A stretch of 64,000 nt of DNA from Lanius collurio (taxonomy: Eukaryota > Chordata > Aves > Passeriformes > Laniidae), in assembly GCA_020086605.1 (NCBI GenBank), contig JACBWW010000021.1, positions 3,283,385 to 3,347,384 of the forward strand, written 5' to 3'. Numbering within the stretch: the first letter of the stretch is position 1; each line of letters opens with the position of its first letter. Shown here in pieces: positions 46,701-61,700 of this stretch. The position numbers were made by a program, and so were the translations under genes. The notes under the pieces were generated by a model. The model made no database searches and was not told where the DNA came from. It worked only from the letters and a program-made list of their open reading frames with translations.

Positions 46701-49700
46701 TGGCTTATTTTCTGTACCTTAATGTTTTCACTGAGTTATTTAGACATGCATGTATGTTTCTTGCAAGGGGAATTTCCAAGTTGCAAGTTTACATGTGAAA
46801 TCAGTGTGTGTTACCTTTTGCTGTGGAAGTGTTTGTGTTACTCCATCTGGGAGCACAGATTCCACCCTGGGGTTTATCTGTTCCAACCACAGTAACTAGA
46901 ACAACTCAAATAGCAAATGACAAGCACACACGGTCAGCTATTGTAATGATAATAGCTACAATGCCAGAGAAATATAAGTAGTGAAAAATTCCTTCCCTAG
47001 CCTGAACCACAGGTCTGTCTGAGAACCAAAATAGCTCATTTGGTATGTTCCATGCAGATATCTGGTCCCCTTAAAAATATAAACACTCACTTTCAGTGGA
47101 AGGAAGCTTTTTTTTTTTTTTTTTAACAGATTGCATTCTACCAGCTATATTCTAGGCATTTATTTCAAACCTGTTCAATAATGTCTCAAAACTCCATTTA
47201 TAATTTTAGCTACTTAACTGTATTTTTATCAGCCACATTTTCTTCTCTTTTGTCAAAGCAGAACCGTTCAAGCCTATTCCATCTTTTTTTTTCCCCAGGA
47301 CCCTCCAGCACATAAACTTTCTAGTGTCTAAAATAGGGGTTCCATATTTTAGATTTTTTTAGGCTTTACTGAATCTCTTTTCAAACACGAGTGCCCAAGT
47401 TGAACTGCTCTGATATCTATAACTTAGCATTTTTAAAGTATTTTTTATCCTGCATTTTTGCACAGTGAATTAAGAATCTGAAATTTGAACCTGCTAGCTT
47501 TATCAAGTCATTTTCTGCCTGCCATTTTAACTCCTGATTGACTCCTGTTTAGTTCCTGCTTCATCTCTGCTGTGCACCACTGTGTGTTCAGTAAATCAAG
47601 CTCTGTGTTCCACTCCCAGCTGAAACATAGTTCCAGACCATTTCACACAACCAACCAGTAAGTAGCTAGAAGTTATGTTCCAGAATCTGGAAAATAAATC
47701 TTACAGCAAATAGACTTTAAAATGAAATGGCCATGAATTTAATAAAAAGAAATATTGCTCTATCCTTTGCTAAGGTTTTGAATGGAAAGGGAAATAAAGG
47801 CTAGAACTATGTGGATAACTTTGTTCCTGCTCAATTGAAAAATTAAACCCACTGAATCGCAGAAGCATTCAGCAAACAAAGAAATCCTAGTAATTTTAAT
47901 TTTAGCTGACAAAAATGTTTTACTTCCTTTGATATGTTTTTTTGTAACACTCTTTAAATTCCTTTAGCTTTGGGGACAGTTTTCAAGACAATGTAGATGT
48001 TAATCTGAAATGAATAAATAAAACACACTAACACAATTTTTCTGAAATAAAAGAAGTCAGTCTAAACAATCTGCTGACTTCCTATCAGTGAAAAACTGTT
48101 CACCAAAAAATGTAGTTTCTATACTTCTTGCTGGCAAAGAAATGCAAAATTTTTAATATTCTTCATTAACATTTCTTGGCAGCTTTTTATCCATGATGAT
48201 TAAATGCCTGACATTTTTATTAAGTGACTAACTGGAGATCTGATCTTTGAAGGGAAAAATTTCATTTGTGTTTTCAACTTCCACTAAACTACCTGTGTTT
48301 ATAAGCACAAGGCAATTCCAAAGACAGCCAAGGGTAAGTACCATGAAAGTCTGTCTTCCACTTCATAAAGAAACCTTGAAATAGATTTTAGATCTATGCT
48401 GAAAATGTGACTGAGAATATGCTTTGTGGCATTGCAGTATGACCAAAGAGCCTTGGGTGATTCCCTACAGCACATTAAGTACAAGAAACATTTTCCAGAG
48501 TTAATGCTAAGCTGCTTTCACTTCCTTGTGCTTTCATCCTCTGGAATCATTTTGCAAACTGGTGGTAAAGTGATGCAGCCCTTCAAAACATTGTGTCTGT
48601 TCCGAGTTCTCCCTTCAAAGAGCACAAAGATGCACTAACATACCATGCACTGCCATGGCAAACAACCAACCTGAAGCCCATGCTATAGAAAGACCATGCA
48701 TATTTTCCAAACATGTATTTTTATGATCTTTTCTGCACTGCTATAGTAAGTTATAATTCCATAGATACATAGTGAATTTTGTTTGGTTTTCTTCTCTCTA
48801 GCTATGTTCACGCTGTTGTTCCTCTCTGCTAGAGAGTACTCCAAAACACAGGTAATCCTGCTGGGCAATTGAGAAATAAAATTCTTTCCCATCAGTTGAA
48901 GATCATAAAAAAGCCATTAAAATTTCTTCAAGATTTTCAGTTTGAAATTCACATCTGTAAACCTGAGCACTGAGAAGCTACTGGTTTTCCTGCACCCTTG
49001 GTACTAAGATTCATAATGCTTGTCAAAGCCAAAATTGGGCTTTCTCCTGTGCAGTTTGTCACTTCCTGGTTTCAGAAGAGTTCATGCTTTAACTCTTCCT
49101 TACACAACCCCTCCCTGTCTTGTGTGCTCCTTTCTCCTTTGAAACTACAAAAAATCAGCTGCACTAGGCAAGAGGTTTGTGAAGCTCTGAAGTCAATTAT
49201 ACAGACTACACCAAAACACAGCTGGAGTGGGTGGGTGGGGGGATGTGTGGGTGTGTTAAATATGTTAAAGAGTTCTTCTCTTGAAACACAACCAGGGACA
49301 AAATCATTAAGGTGAATTTAGCATTCAAGATTCCTTCCTTTTATTTTGGGGCCTAGATATACAGACACAAATCTTTGAAATCATTCTCTCTAGAAGTAAC
49401 TGGGAGTTTTTAAAGCTACTTCAGCAAAGAAGCTGAATTAGCAGAATAATGCATTGGACCAAAGGCCTTCATAACTTTCTGAGTAATTAATCAACCTGGT
49501 CATCCACTCATCACTTAGGTGTGAATGTGTGCATCTGATGACTCAATTTGATACATCAGAAGAACCCAATGGAACAGAAAAGCCAGCAGAAAGGCACCTC
49601 TGAAAGTGAAGGCTGAGAAAGGGGAAGTGAGGGAGCAGAGACATGTAATGTCTAAAACACTCCTATGGCTTAGGGATTCCTCATCGCTCTGTTAACCAAG

Positions 49701-52700
49701 AGTCACAAACTATCTGCAATTATTAGCAAAATGATGGGAGTTCATTTAGTAAAGGGTGATGAGAGCATCTTTGGTTTTGCTCCCCTCCCCAGCTTCCCAC
49801 TGCAAAACTGCTAGGAACCACAACAAAAAAGGAAAGAATCAATATTCTTGTTGGTATCTAAAGCACTGAAATTTAGCAAAACAGCTCCAAATTCTTAGCA
49901 AGGTGCTTCAGGGGGAGTTAGGTTTGATCATATACAAATGCAGTAAGAGCAGGTCCTCTCGGACATAAATTTACTCATTGATACTCTGGGTATTCAGGTT
50001 AGACTCCTTAGGTAAAGAGGAGATGCACCATGTGTGTTTTCTCCTTACAGAAGTATAATGGGCAGGAAGGATCTTCCCCACACCTCACAGGGCAGGTACT
50101 TTTCCACAGAAAACTTTGTGGCAGCAACTGCATTACTGCTATATCTTCTAGGAGGCCTTGTCAAAGTCTACATAAATAGTATTTCTCTTGACCCTTTTCT
50201 GTCATATTTGCTGTAGGTTTGCTCTGTGACTGCACTGATAGTATGGACACTTGAAATGCACTATCAGTAGAGCAATACCTCTGTAAAGCTGTGAGCAATC
50301 AAAACTCAAGCCATCTCCTACAAAGGTAGGAATCCATCATCCAGAAAAATGGTAATATACACAATTGCATGAGATGGTGTTTGCAATGCATGCAATTCCC
50401 AAAATAAGGTATTTAATCCCCTTATAGTTCTATGGATTTATCATTGTTACCTAATGCTGTTTCTGGATTCTGTTTCATTTCTGAAGCCTGAAGTTCACTA
50501 TGTCACTCTCTTTCTCAAAAATTTTGACACATGACCAAAACGAGGACCTCTCATTTAAGAAGAGAGAGACATCTGAGCCATTAGGATACCCAGGAGGCTG
50601 GAAGCATCCCCACCTAGCAGGGACAACTCCCATATGTAGGTGAGTGTGCAGACTGGGATGGACTCTGTCTGCCCCACAGGAATAAATCCGATCAATCGTG
50701 CTTCCATTAGTGCAATGCTTTTGTTTACATGGACTTTGGCCACATCCAATTATAAAAGCAGCATTTTTTTACCTTCTTGCTGGAATGTATGGGTAAATAG
50801 AGCTCTTTTACTCAATACCAATAACAAGCTTAACTTAAAGAATGAAAGGCAATGGCCTCAGTGACGGAGAGTTTGTTATAAAATAATGTAAACTACATGT
50901 TTGGCTTTCTGTTAAAGTTAAGTACCTGCAACTGCTGCATCTAATTCCTGTTCACTAAGCCTAAAACTCTTACTGGGTCTCCTTTTCTCTGAGGCATTAA
51001 ATCCTAGATCAGTGCTCAGTAAAACAGTTGAAATCCACTAATTTAAAGGAGCAGCAACTTTCACTTGATTTTCTCTCTCCTGTGGCTTCTTCCAAGAATG
51101 GACATCCATAGCTGACCCTTTGACTTTGCACTTAAATGCCAGATAATTAGTGTTATGCTGAAATGATGAAGTGATGAATTCTGGGGAGAGGAAAATGTAC
51201 CTTATTTGCAAACCACCCTGATGTATGACACTCAGCAAAGATGGGAACTCTGAAGTTTAGTAGAGCAGCCCTTTTATTACTGTATTTCTCTATTTTTTCC
51301 TACTCAGCTCTATGAATGTAATAAAAGAGGATGATTATTTAAACATCTGTTGTGATTAGAAAATAAAAAACCACTGTAAAAGCCTCTGAACACATCTAGG
51401 TATTACTGAATGACAACACTAAAAGATGGTTATTTTTTATTCCTTTTCCATTGGTCAGTTACAGTTTTAAATAAATATACTTGAAAAGAACACTGGGGTT
51501 GAAAATAAAAATCTATGTGCTAATCAGCAAATCTGACCTATTGCATCACCCCAACACTGGAATTTCAGCCTGGAATTCTTGCCTTGAGCCAAAAATTTGT
51601 TGTTTAAGGGACTTTCTTCATTCCTTACATACAAAGATTGTGGCTTCAGCATGAGTCAGAGAAGTCTGACCTCTTAAAACAGACTAACACTGATGAAGGT
51701 ATGTGGGATTTTGTTCTTTTTCTGTCTTGTTGATGGGCCAATTTTAAAGTTATAGGAGACTAGAGGAGGGCTCTCCAAATGTACTTAATAATAAGCACCA
51801 TTTTTATTGAACAAGTCCTGCTAAAATTTGAAAGTAATAATGTGGCCCCTGATGAATGCATGTGCTGGACTGAGGCCTTGTTCAGCAGCCTGCAGGCTCA
51901 TGCTCCTCCTGTTGCAGCATTGTAGCAATGCTGATTTGTTGTCTGCTACAAGCTGATTTCGGCTCCACCACTCACCCTCTGTTAGAGCAAACACGGTGAT
52001 TAATGACAATGTTATGCAGACAGCAACTGAAGCCAAGAAAACAAACTCCTCAGACTAGATTCTTCCTCCTCCAGAAGGGAAAAATGTCTTTCCAGTAGCG
52101 GAAACAAGAGATCCAAATGCATCAACAGGGAAGGTGCAGTTAAGGTACCAAAGGAAACACAAGGTTTCCATTGCAGTATCCTGTCTAGATCCTTCCTGTG
52201 CTACCTCTGAACTGCTCAGTCTGTTACCCAGCCCACTCTGCAAACCCAGAAGAGCTCCAGATCAGACATCTGACTTAGCAGCTCCATGGGAGCTCTAGAG
52301 TATGACACTGCTTGGCATCCTATCCTTCTTCAGCCCACTCTTTACAGTGGAAAAAAAGATGACATTGTCACTATAGGACACTTCTGCCTCTCCTTCCAAC
52401 CAGTTTCTCTTGGTGAAGCCCAGGCTGATGTGCCAACAGAGCTCACAGGCTCTCAAGCCATTCATTCTCAGTGGTGTGGTCATTGCATAGAGAAATTACA
52501 TATGTAGCAGAATTAACCAACAGGTACTCATAGGTCAAATGGCAGGAACCAAAAATGGCACACAGTGACTTCTTAATGTCATTACCTTTTTTACGAGATT
52601 CTTTTGCAAACATATCTCCACTGATAACTGTGCTCCTTTTTTGATCAGTGTGATGATCTTTCTTTCCTTAGCCCTCAGTGTGAGACAGGTTATTCCTTGC

Positions 52701-55700
52701 TTGTCTAAAATGGGAGTTCTCTATATGAAGATGCTAGCCAGTGCTTATTGAGAAATTCTGCTAGCTGACTTAGATGGCCTGAAATTCTTATTTATCTGAG
52801 TTCTGATCACTCTGGGAGACAGAAACTTAAAACTTAGCTCAAACCTAAAAATTTGAACCTGAAGATGCCTGTATTGCAAGAATGCTTGAAATCAAACTGA
52901 AACTTCATAAACCATCCCTGTCTGTACAATGACCACAGGAACAACCTCTGCAGTGGTTTAGACTGCTTTCAATGAAAGTCTACCTCACAAATTTTTATTT
53001 GTGGTGGCTTTCAAAAAATTTGCAGGGTAATGTTTATGATCTCTGGTTTGACAATGGAAATGTTTTAAGTGGGAGAGCAATTAAATAGGTAATGACCAAT
53101 TATATTAATCTGTGAACTGTGAATGAATTCATTCTGAAATTGGCAAACTTTGGCTACACAAGTTCTGCTCAGCAGTTGCATGAATAGCTGCAAAGAAGGA
53201 ATCTTATAACCTCATGAATCAGTCTTTTCTCTGTTGACATACGGATTTTTTTATTATTCTAGTCTACTAAAAACAGGAGAATGGTTGTAAAAGCAAAGCT
53301 TATCAAATTCATGAAAGGTTGTCCTGCTATGCAAAATAACAGACTAAAGGATTAATTATCTAATCTGAGACCTACACTTTATTTATCTGAATTCTGGAAG
53401 ATGTTAAACGTCTTCCGCCTCCAACTGAAGTGCACATACTTTGGCATGAATAGACCTCGTGGATAAATTATGACATTACATGTGCACAGCAGCTCTCAGG
53501 ATTTGGGGACAGGATGAGATTTCATTGTGCTAGAAGCCAAGCAAACAGAAGTTAGTAAAGGTGTTTTCGGCTGTAGTAGTGAAATGTCTCCTTGTGAACT
53601 TTTGAACTGTTCAATCAACAACATCACAGTAACACAGCAATGCATGAAACCTGGGGCTTCAGCATTTATAAGCACAGCTAAAGCTGTAAAGCTAAGTGAA
53701 AAATCTGATGCTGAGAGTTTATTGCAACTGTATGGAAGAGAGAGGGAGAGACATTTCCTGTTATTTTATTCTCATTCTGGGTGAATTGTTTGCCAGAGAG
53801 CAAGGTGGTGTTGAAGTAGTTTATGAGCAGCATCTGCCAATGGCCATACTGAGCATCCAGCTTCAGGGAACAGGCAGCTCTGGAAAGTAGTTTTTATGGG
53901 CTGATAATCAAACACTAAATCTGTTGCTTGACACAAGGCAACTATCATTCAAGGTAGCTAAATGCATAAAACTATTGCATACACCTCAAAATCTTACACC
54001 CAGATTGTTAAACCAACCTCTGTGTTTAAAGCAGGCTTCAGTTTTTGGGTTTTTTTAAATAGAGAAGTTACAGTCTATTGTATCAGTTGTACTTAGGTTC
54101 TAAAGTGCCCACTTTTTAAACAGGTCAACTTTTTAGAAAAGACAGTATTTGCAATTCAACATTCAACTCTTGAAAATTTCATTTATATGTCCTATTTTGT
54201 CAATACCTTCCCTGTTTCTTTTGCATCTCCTGGCAGCCTCCTTCAACCACAGCTGTATGAAAAGGAAAAAAGAGCACCAGTTACCTGCTCCTTTCTATTT
54301 TCAGCTTTTTTCAGCCTTTTCTATGTGTTAATACTTTAAACTACAAATGTTTTTAAGCACATACCTATCTAGGCTTCATTCTCATATGGAATCAGAAAAT
54401 AAGCAAGAGAAGGTTTTCAACACTTCTCCCATTACCACGCATGGTCTAACACAGCCTAAGTGCAGCTCACTGCTGTGACCTCCCCATTGGATGGTGGTTT
54501 TGAGGACAGCTGGTCCAGGGTCGTGAGGAGTCAGCCCCACCAGCCATGCCTGACGTGTGGGGTCATGGCGTAGGAGAGAGGCCATGGCCAGTGCTGGACT
54601 GAATGAATGGAGCATTTGCTGGATTGTGAAGGATCCCAGTCACAAGCCATTTATCTGAGTATGAATCTGGATGTGAAACATAACTGAAGAGCTGAGATCT
54701 TACACAGAACACAGATGCATTTCAAAGCCCTATATTCAGCTGTGAGGTTTTGCAAGAATGTAAAATAGTCTCTGAAGTCCCAATCTAGTACGTGTATTTG
54801 TACCAATATAATTTCATTTATTTGCCTCAAAACTGCAAAATAAATACTTCTCTGATCTATTAACAAACAGCCCACCATTTCACCAAAAATTTTGCAGGAA
54901 ACATCTGAAGTTGTACTAATCCTTTTCAGCTGGCTCCATTCTAAGTTCCTCTAGTGGAAATACTGACAGCTGTTTACTTTAAAAAGCTCAATACATCCCT
55001 TCTGGCTGCTGCACCTCACCTGGTCTTACTCTGGAAGAGTTAGCATTTCTGCTGCTCTCCTTTACCAGCTTTAAAAGCTACTGTTGAAGGCAGTAAGGAC
55101 ATAACCAGCACAACCATTCTGCTTGGGTATTTATTGTCCAGGGATATTCTAGCTGGCTGCAGGACCAGAGCAGATGGAAAGATGCAAAACATGCAGCAGC
55201 AACGCTGTTCTTTCATACAAGTTTTTCAGGTGCCTCTGTTCCAAAAACTCACATAACATCATCAAATAATAGAGAGTGGTCTGGTAGAAATACAGCGTGC
55301 AGTAAATCTAAGATTGCTTATCGATCCATTGATTGCAACATCAGCAGCTACCCAAGCACCAATGTTTTGCCTTTATTTCCCGAGAGCACAACGAAAGAAC
55401 TGTAAGTGATTACAGCAAATCTTTTCCTTGCTATAGAGGTCATTTCAGGATATGCTTACTTTAATACCATTTGACTTGTGCCAAGTTCCTGGTTAGTAAA
55501 TGCTTTTTATGTTAGGGCTGCAAAAAAGCTTCTGAGGTCGTTTTTTACAAGTAACCACAACGGTGGCACTCTGAACTTCTAAAAATTTTTCTTTTATATT
55601 AAGTGGAGGCGCTGGAAGATCTGCTGAATCTGCAAGACCTGAAAAATACCGGATATGTGTGTCTGACTAAGTGCCTGCACTTAAATAACCCACATTGTCT

Positions 55701-58700
55701 AGCTATTGTTAAACTGAACACAGCAAGATAATGATCTCACTGCCCATGCAAATCTACCTCATAAAAGTCAAGTGGGTAACAAAGGGAAAAAAGTATACCT
55801 ATAGAAATTCTACAGAAAGGACCCTTCAAAAGTTGTCCCGCATTTGAACAGCAGAGTATTTTTTTGGCTCTGTCAGCACTGACTTCTAGATAGCTGATCC
55901 AAGATTGGAAGGGGTTGGGGGAAGTTGGAACATGTTTAACTTACAAAACAGAACTAGAAACCACATGTCCAATGTAAACAAGTTCCAGGTTTCTGCTCGT
56001 GGACGTGCTAGAACCATGTTCAGCCAGACAATAACACAATGGAACAGTTGTATTTTAAATGGTTAAAGGTGCCTTCTTTTCAGATGGAATCCAATTGTGA
56101 GTTTGTTTCATAAGGAATTCCAGTTTAGTAAAAGGTTTGTTTATGCAAAACTTCTGTCACACACACTTTCCAGTGTCCTGCGGAGAAATGCAGGGGAGTC
56201 TCCTGCACATCATTCTGAACACTCTTGTCCATAGGGCTGTGATTAATTTCTAATACAAACACAGCTATCAATTGCAACTGTCCATTCATTAAAAAACTCA
56301 CTTGCTGGTTTACTCCCAATTGTTTTTAAGACCTAGATCTTGCCACTGAGAAGGGAAGTGCTACTTCTTGTGTTTAGGATGAGGAAAACAACTGGAGGGT
56401 CATCCATCCTCACTACTTCCAATAGTCATAGGTTTCATTACACTGGACCCAAGTCCCACTTCTGTGATAAAAGAAAGATGGGTTGTGGAAAGAGAAATTT
56501 GTGATGTTTCTGATTTTCCATCAGACACGTAGTTGTAACAATGATAAGTACAGTTTTACTTTAAATGCTTTTTAGCTACAATACCTAAATTCTGTTAATT
56601 GTTACCGGAAATTTAATTTCTGTGTTTTCTGCATGATTAATATCTCCATAAAGACTAGGGAGAAAGAGTGGGGGGAAAATGAAATAAAGGGAAGCCTTTC
56701 ACAGAAAAACCTGTATAACCATCAGGAGAGGTAGTTCCCCCTAATAGCTAATATTAATCAAGTGTGTCATAAATACAGGTGTCATCCAATTGCACTCTCC
56801 ATGCAACTAATTTAGCCCTAACTCTTTTTTCAGCTGAATTGACTCAATCTTGTTATTCAGTCTTGAAGCAGTTGTGTAAAAGGAGGGAGTAGAAGTAGTT
56901 TTCCTTTTCTTCCTGGTTTCAGCTCATTTTGAAATACGTACATTTTAAAATTTGCTTACTCTTTCAGAAATTTATGCTCTGTGTTTATTTCAAGGACTTT
57001 AACATTAAGAAACTTGTATATATTTTTTTTTTCTTTTATCTTCAATGAACATAGATTGTTTGATCCAGGCTTAGAATCAATGTTTTTAAATTAGAACTTT
57101 AGTCTTGGGAATTGCATTGCAGGGTGAGGACTCAGGCAGGGCTTTTAGGGAAGCTGTTCTGTGTTTTCTACTGACCTTTTTTTTAATGTGTTGAAATTTT
57201 CTTGGAGGAAGTAAGAAAGGAGTTGCAAAGTTCTTTCAGAGGAAGCACAAACAATGCTTTGAAAATCTGTATTGTTTTTAAAAATATAGGCTTATTAGAA
57301 GAGTTAAGATTATCAGTTTTCAGAGAAAACATAACAGGCTGCTGAAGTTCTCAACACTGAGAAAGAAGGCTTATGCCTTAGGCTGGAAAGACAGCTATTT
57401 CGTGAGGCTGGTATTTGAACCTGTCCAGAAGCCACCATTTGGGCCCATGTCAGAAAAAAAGCCTTAGAGAAAATATTTTTATGCACTCAGCAAAGTAAGG
57501 AGGTGGAAGGCCCTTAAGGGACACAACTACCTGGAGGCATCTTGGAGCTTTTGGATAGTCTGGGGGTACGCTAATGAGAGTGGTGTATGCTAATGAGAGT
57601 GGGGGAAGCATGCAGGGTCTGTGAGCTGTTTCTAACTTTTAACACAAGAAATCTAACCCAGGAGGCCCAACATGCAGAGGGACAAATTCATTTAGTCTGT
57701 CCTTTTGCCTTTGGGAAATCCACATTGGGGGGAAAGGCCTTTCCAATTTTCTCTGGCATCCTGTTCAGAGGGAGTGCAGCTCCCCTGAGTCCTGGTATGC
57801 AGAGCAGCCCAACTGGCAGCTCAGAAGGATGGACTGAAGCACCACCACCACTCATTTCATCTTGCTGTACACAAGAGCTGTCTGCAGTCCTGCTTTGCAC
57901 TGCTCTTGAGTGGCACAGAAAGCTCTTGACTGGTTTTTTTCTCTTGTAATCTTTTCCTGCAAAGCCTCGGGTGTTCACTGACACTGCCCACCTGCTACAC
58001 ACATACACATATACCCCTTCAAGAGTCACTGTGAACCTAAAGACAAGCTAAGGAAACCTCAGCCAAATCTAGTCCATGGGGGTTTTTTTATTTAACTAGC
58101 TATGTTTCTGGTAATTGCCAGGTGCTAAAATGGAATATAAAGTTTATTTCAGTGATAGAAAAACTTCCTTCTTACATTGGTTAATTGGTTTCTACACACA
58201 TGGATAGCATCTTGATTCAGAACTTCAGGGAAGCTGTGCTTTACTGTTTTGTTTGAATTAACATAGTGTGAGCAAATCAGACTTACTAGAACTGAAAGTG
58301 AAATCATAGCCCTGACTTAAAATGGATTATTTGTGCTTTATATAAAGGCCTATTTACCAGCCTGAACACAAGCCACATACTCCTCCTGTTTGTCCAGCCT
58401 AATTGTTATGCTCTTGTCATACTTGTCACAGTGAGGTTTGATTGCTTTATTCTCAGATTGCTTTCAAATGACAAACACATTATTAAATTCTCCATCTTCA
58501 CATACACTAGCTACAAAGTCATCAGAGAAATTTTGCCCAGGGAAACAAGATAGAATAACTGATGGGGAAAAAAGAGTACATAAGCTAAAAAAACCCTTTT
58601 TTTAATATAGGTTCGTTAGTGTCATCCTCAAATATGTGATTACAGAGATTTAATGTAAAGAAATGGAAACAAGTTGATCTTTTCTATCTATTTCAATTCA

Positions 58701-61700
58701 GCTAATGAATAAGGGTTGGACTAAAAAGAACAACAGATGCCAAATAATATAGCCTCCACAACTACAGGGTTGAGCAGGCAGAACACATAGCTGCCCAAGC
58801 TCACTCTGACAGCTAGAGCTCAACAAAGGTCTTGACCACCTTCTCTTGGATGAATCCTAACCTGACACCTATAAGCAAGGATAATATAATTAGGCCTTCT
58901 CTTCTTCCTGTGCTCCAACCACATAGAGCTGGTTTAGCAATAGTACAGAAGAGCTACTGTTAAGTCACATGGCCCCCAAGTTGGTTTTGCTGCAAAACTA
59001 AGTAAGACTCCAGGCTGAGACTGGTGCCTGCTTCTTCTTAGCTTCTGCTAATTTGTGCAGACTCATTTAATTCTGATGACTGACTGAAAAGCTGTTTCTG
59101 TGTTATGATGTGCTGCTTAGTGCTTATAACTAGTAAGTTTAGAAGGACAGCTCAACCGAGTTAAAGGAAGGTTTCTTTTGTACTTTCTCTGCATTCATGA
59201 TGGTGATGGTGTGCTAATGCAGATGACTAAAAGCTTGAGAGGTCACAATGATTTGGTGGGGAGATGCAATACATAGGATTCTTGTGATACTTGCTGAAAA
59301 TCCCATCAGTTTTTCTCTGTGTATAAATACATAATATCATGCAAGAAGCTGGGACTCTCTACAGCCTCTCAGAACACAGTGGTTCTGGACAAGGCTCTGT
59401 AAGATTGTAGCCTGTGGATTGCTATTAGGCTCTGTACTAGTTCCCTTCTCTCACTGCTGCATCAAGAGACTAACTGGTTTCCAGTAACTCCAGAAAATTT
59501 CCAGACCTTTGTGCTGAAAACCTGCTTAGATGGAGAGCTCTGTCATGTAATTTTTTTAGCTGATTTTTTGCAAGACCTTTATGTTTAGGAATTCTCTTGG
59601 TGGAGAGGATTTTTTAAATCGGTGCATCAGTGAAACATCAGTGGGGTCAGTACAGCTTGGGACAAAGAGCTTGGGGTGCTGCCTCTGTGGACCACAACAG
59701 AGCTTTTGAGATCCACAGAAGCCTTAGTGGAAAAATATTCAGACTTGACAACTACCACTAAATATAACCTTCTGGTAAACATTAAAACTTCAAGGGCTTT
59801 GTGGCTGATGATCATGTTGAACTCCAGGACATTCAGTGAGAGCCCAGAGTGGAAAACATAAACATGAAAAGAAACACAGGGGGATGGGAACTTTGAAAGC
59901 TGGTGGAGAGAACAGAAGATTTTGGTGACAAAAGTTTTTTTGCCTTGTTTAAGGGTATGCAGTGTAATAAAGATGAAGTATTCATAAGGTTGAGACAGAT
60001 TAACCAGTAGTATACCAAAAAAGCACACAAGAAACTGTGGAATGCTCCAGCACATTTTGTCCTAATAGGAGTACTAAAAAACGCTGTACACTGAGTAAAG
60101 GACAAAAAGCAGATGCTCTTGGCATTTCCATCTTGGTTCTTCTGCTTTAAATAGGAGAATTAGCATCCTCTGCACTATGGTTTTTACTTTATGTATTTAA
60201 GCTCTGATATCTGGCTGTAACTATCAGAAGGCTTTCACACAGAGCACCAAACAGCTGGGAAATAGTACCAGCTCTCTAGCAATTTGGGCTGGATTTAATG
60301 GATCTCTTTGACATACATTCAAGGAATTTGGTCTATCCTTCCTCAAACCATGAAGAGCAAAGCCTTTATTTTCTCAGCACAGCAGCAGACAAGGACAGGC
60401 AAGTTTCTAAAGCAGATCATAAAGTGTTCTGTTCAAGTACCTCTTACATGATCAACATGTCTTCTAGCCTACAGTGCTGTTCTCAGCCTTCTGGTCACCC
60501 CTAAGTAGCAGCTCATCTAGTCATACAGCACGTGGAAGCAGGTCTGCTCCACAGCAGAAGTTTTGACTGTTCTTAGCAAGCGGGTTTGGGAGTTATTTGG
60601 ATAGCTGTTCAAAGCAGCTTCCATGTGTACCTGGAGTACTTTCACCACTGCTCTGTGAGGTGGATAGCCATCACCCTGTCTATCTGACAGCTGGGCAGGC
60701 TGATGTGTTACTTAACCCGTTCAGGATGACTAGAAAGCAGAGGAGACCCAAAGCCCTCGTTCTAAAGCAGTAAAATACCATTACGTGTTTTGTACGAACA
60801 AACAGTTACCAGTCCTGGAAGTGATCATTTGTTCTGTTAGCTTAACTCTTATTGTCTTACAAACTTTTTTCAAGGCTGTGACAAATTCTTTTAAAGCTAG
60901 AAGAAAACTCAAACACCTTAGAAAACATTCCGCAAGGAGAGTAAAAGGCATTTAAGCCTGTTTAAAACTCAGTCCAGAGACAGACCTGTTGCCTGTGAGG
61001 AGGGAAACTTGGCAGCTTTGCTTAAAGCTTCCCACACGGACACTGGAGAGGAAAGAAAACAAAAGAAGCTCTAGTCCCCGAGGGTCCTGCCACTCCCTGG
61101 GCAAAACCAGTCCCTTCCCTGCTTTTCCTTTAGCTCTCAGACATACACACGTGCTCTCTTAGTGCCATTAGCTACAGCAATAACCAATTGAGCCCTACAG
61201 TCATGGAAAAAAATACAGGAAATGAAGAGTTAAAAAAAAAAAAAGAAAAAGGGAAAAGAGAGAGAAAAAAAAAGAGAACTTGGAGGCGAGCCAGCGTCCC
61301 CGAATGACTCTGCTCTTGCCGGCAGCCTGGAACGACACTTCCCCGCCGGTCCTGCCCTCCCTCCTCTCCCCGTAGGGCGGGCATGCCAAGCCCTCCTCTC
61401 TTTATCAGGGGTTGGAGTTCCCCTTCTTGGTCTCTGGTTGGTTTAGGAACTCAGAAACGTTGCTAAATTTATCTTTTGCTTTCAGTACAATGGCAAATGC
61501 CAACAATAAGAATGCGAAAGAACTGAAAATTAATGGAGACAAATCCCTGCAAGCCAAGTGGAAACACCTTCTCTGTGTAACTCCCAAGGCAGCAAAAAGC
61601 AGTTACACAGTGCAAAGCAGGACAGGCTGCCTGGGGTGCCAGGAACATGCTGTTCCTTTGGCTGTGTGCCACAGGGAATTGTCCATCCATATGCTCAAAT

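Noticed and set aside
45818..47124. SINE or processed retrocopy marked by the A17 and T17 runs
   Set aside because: No retroposon body, tRNA-like promoter or target duplication is visible next to either run.
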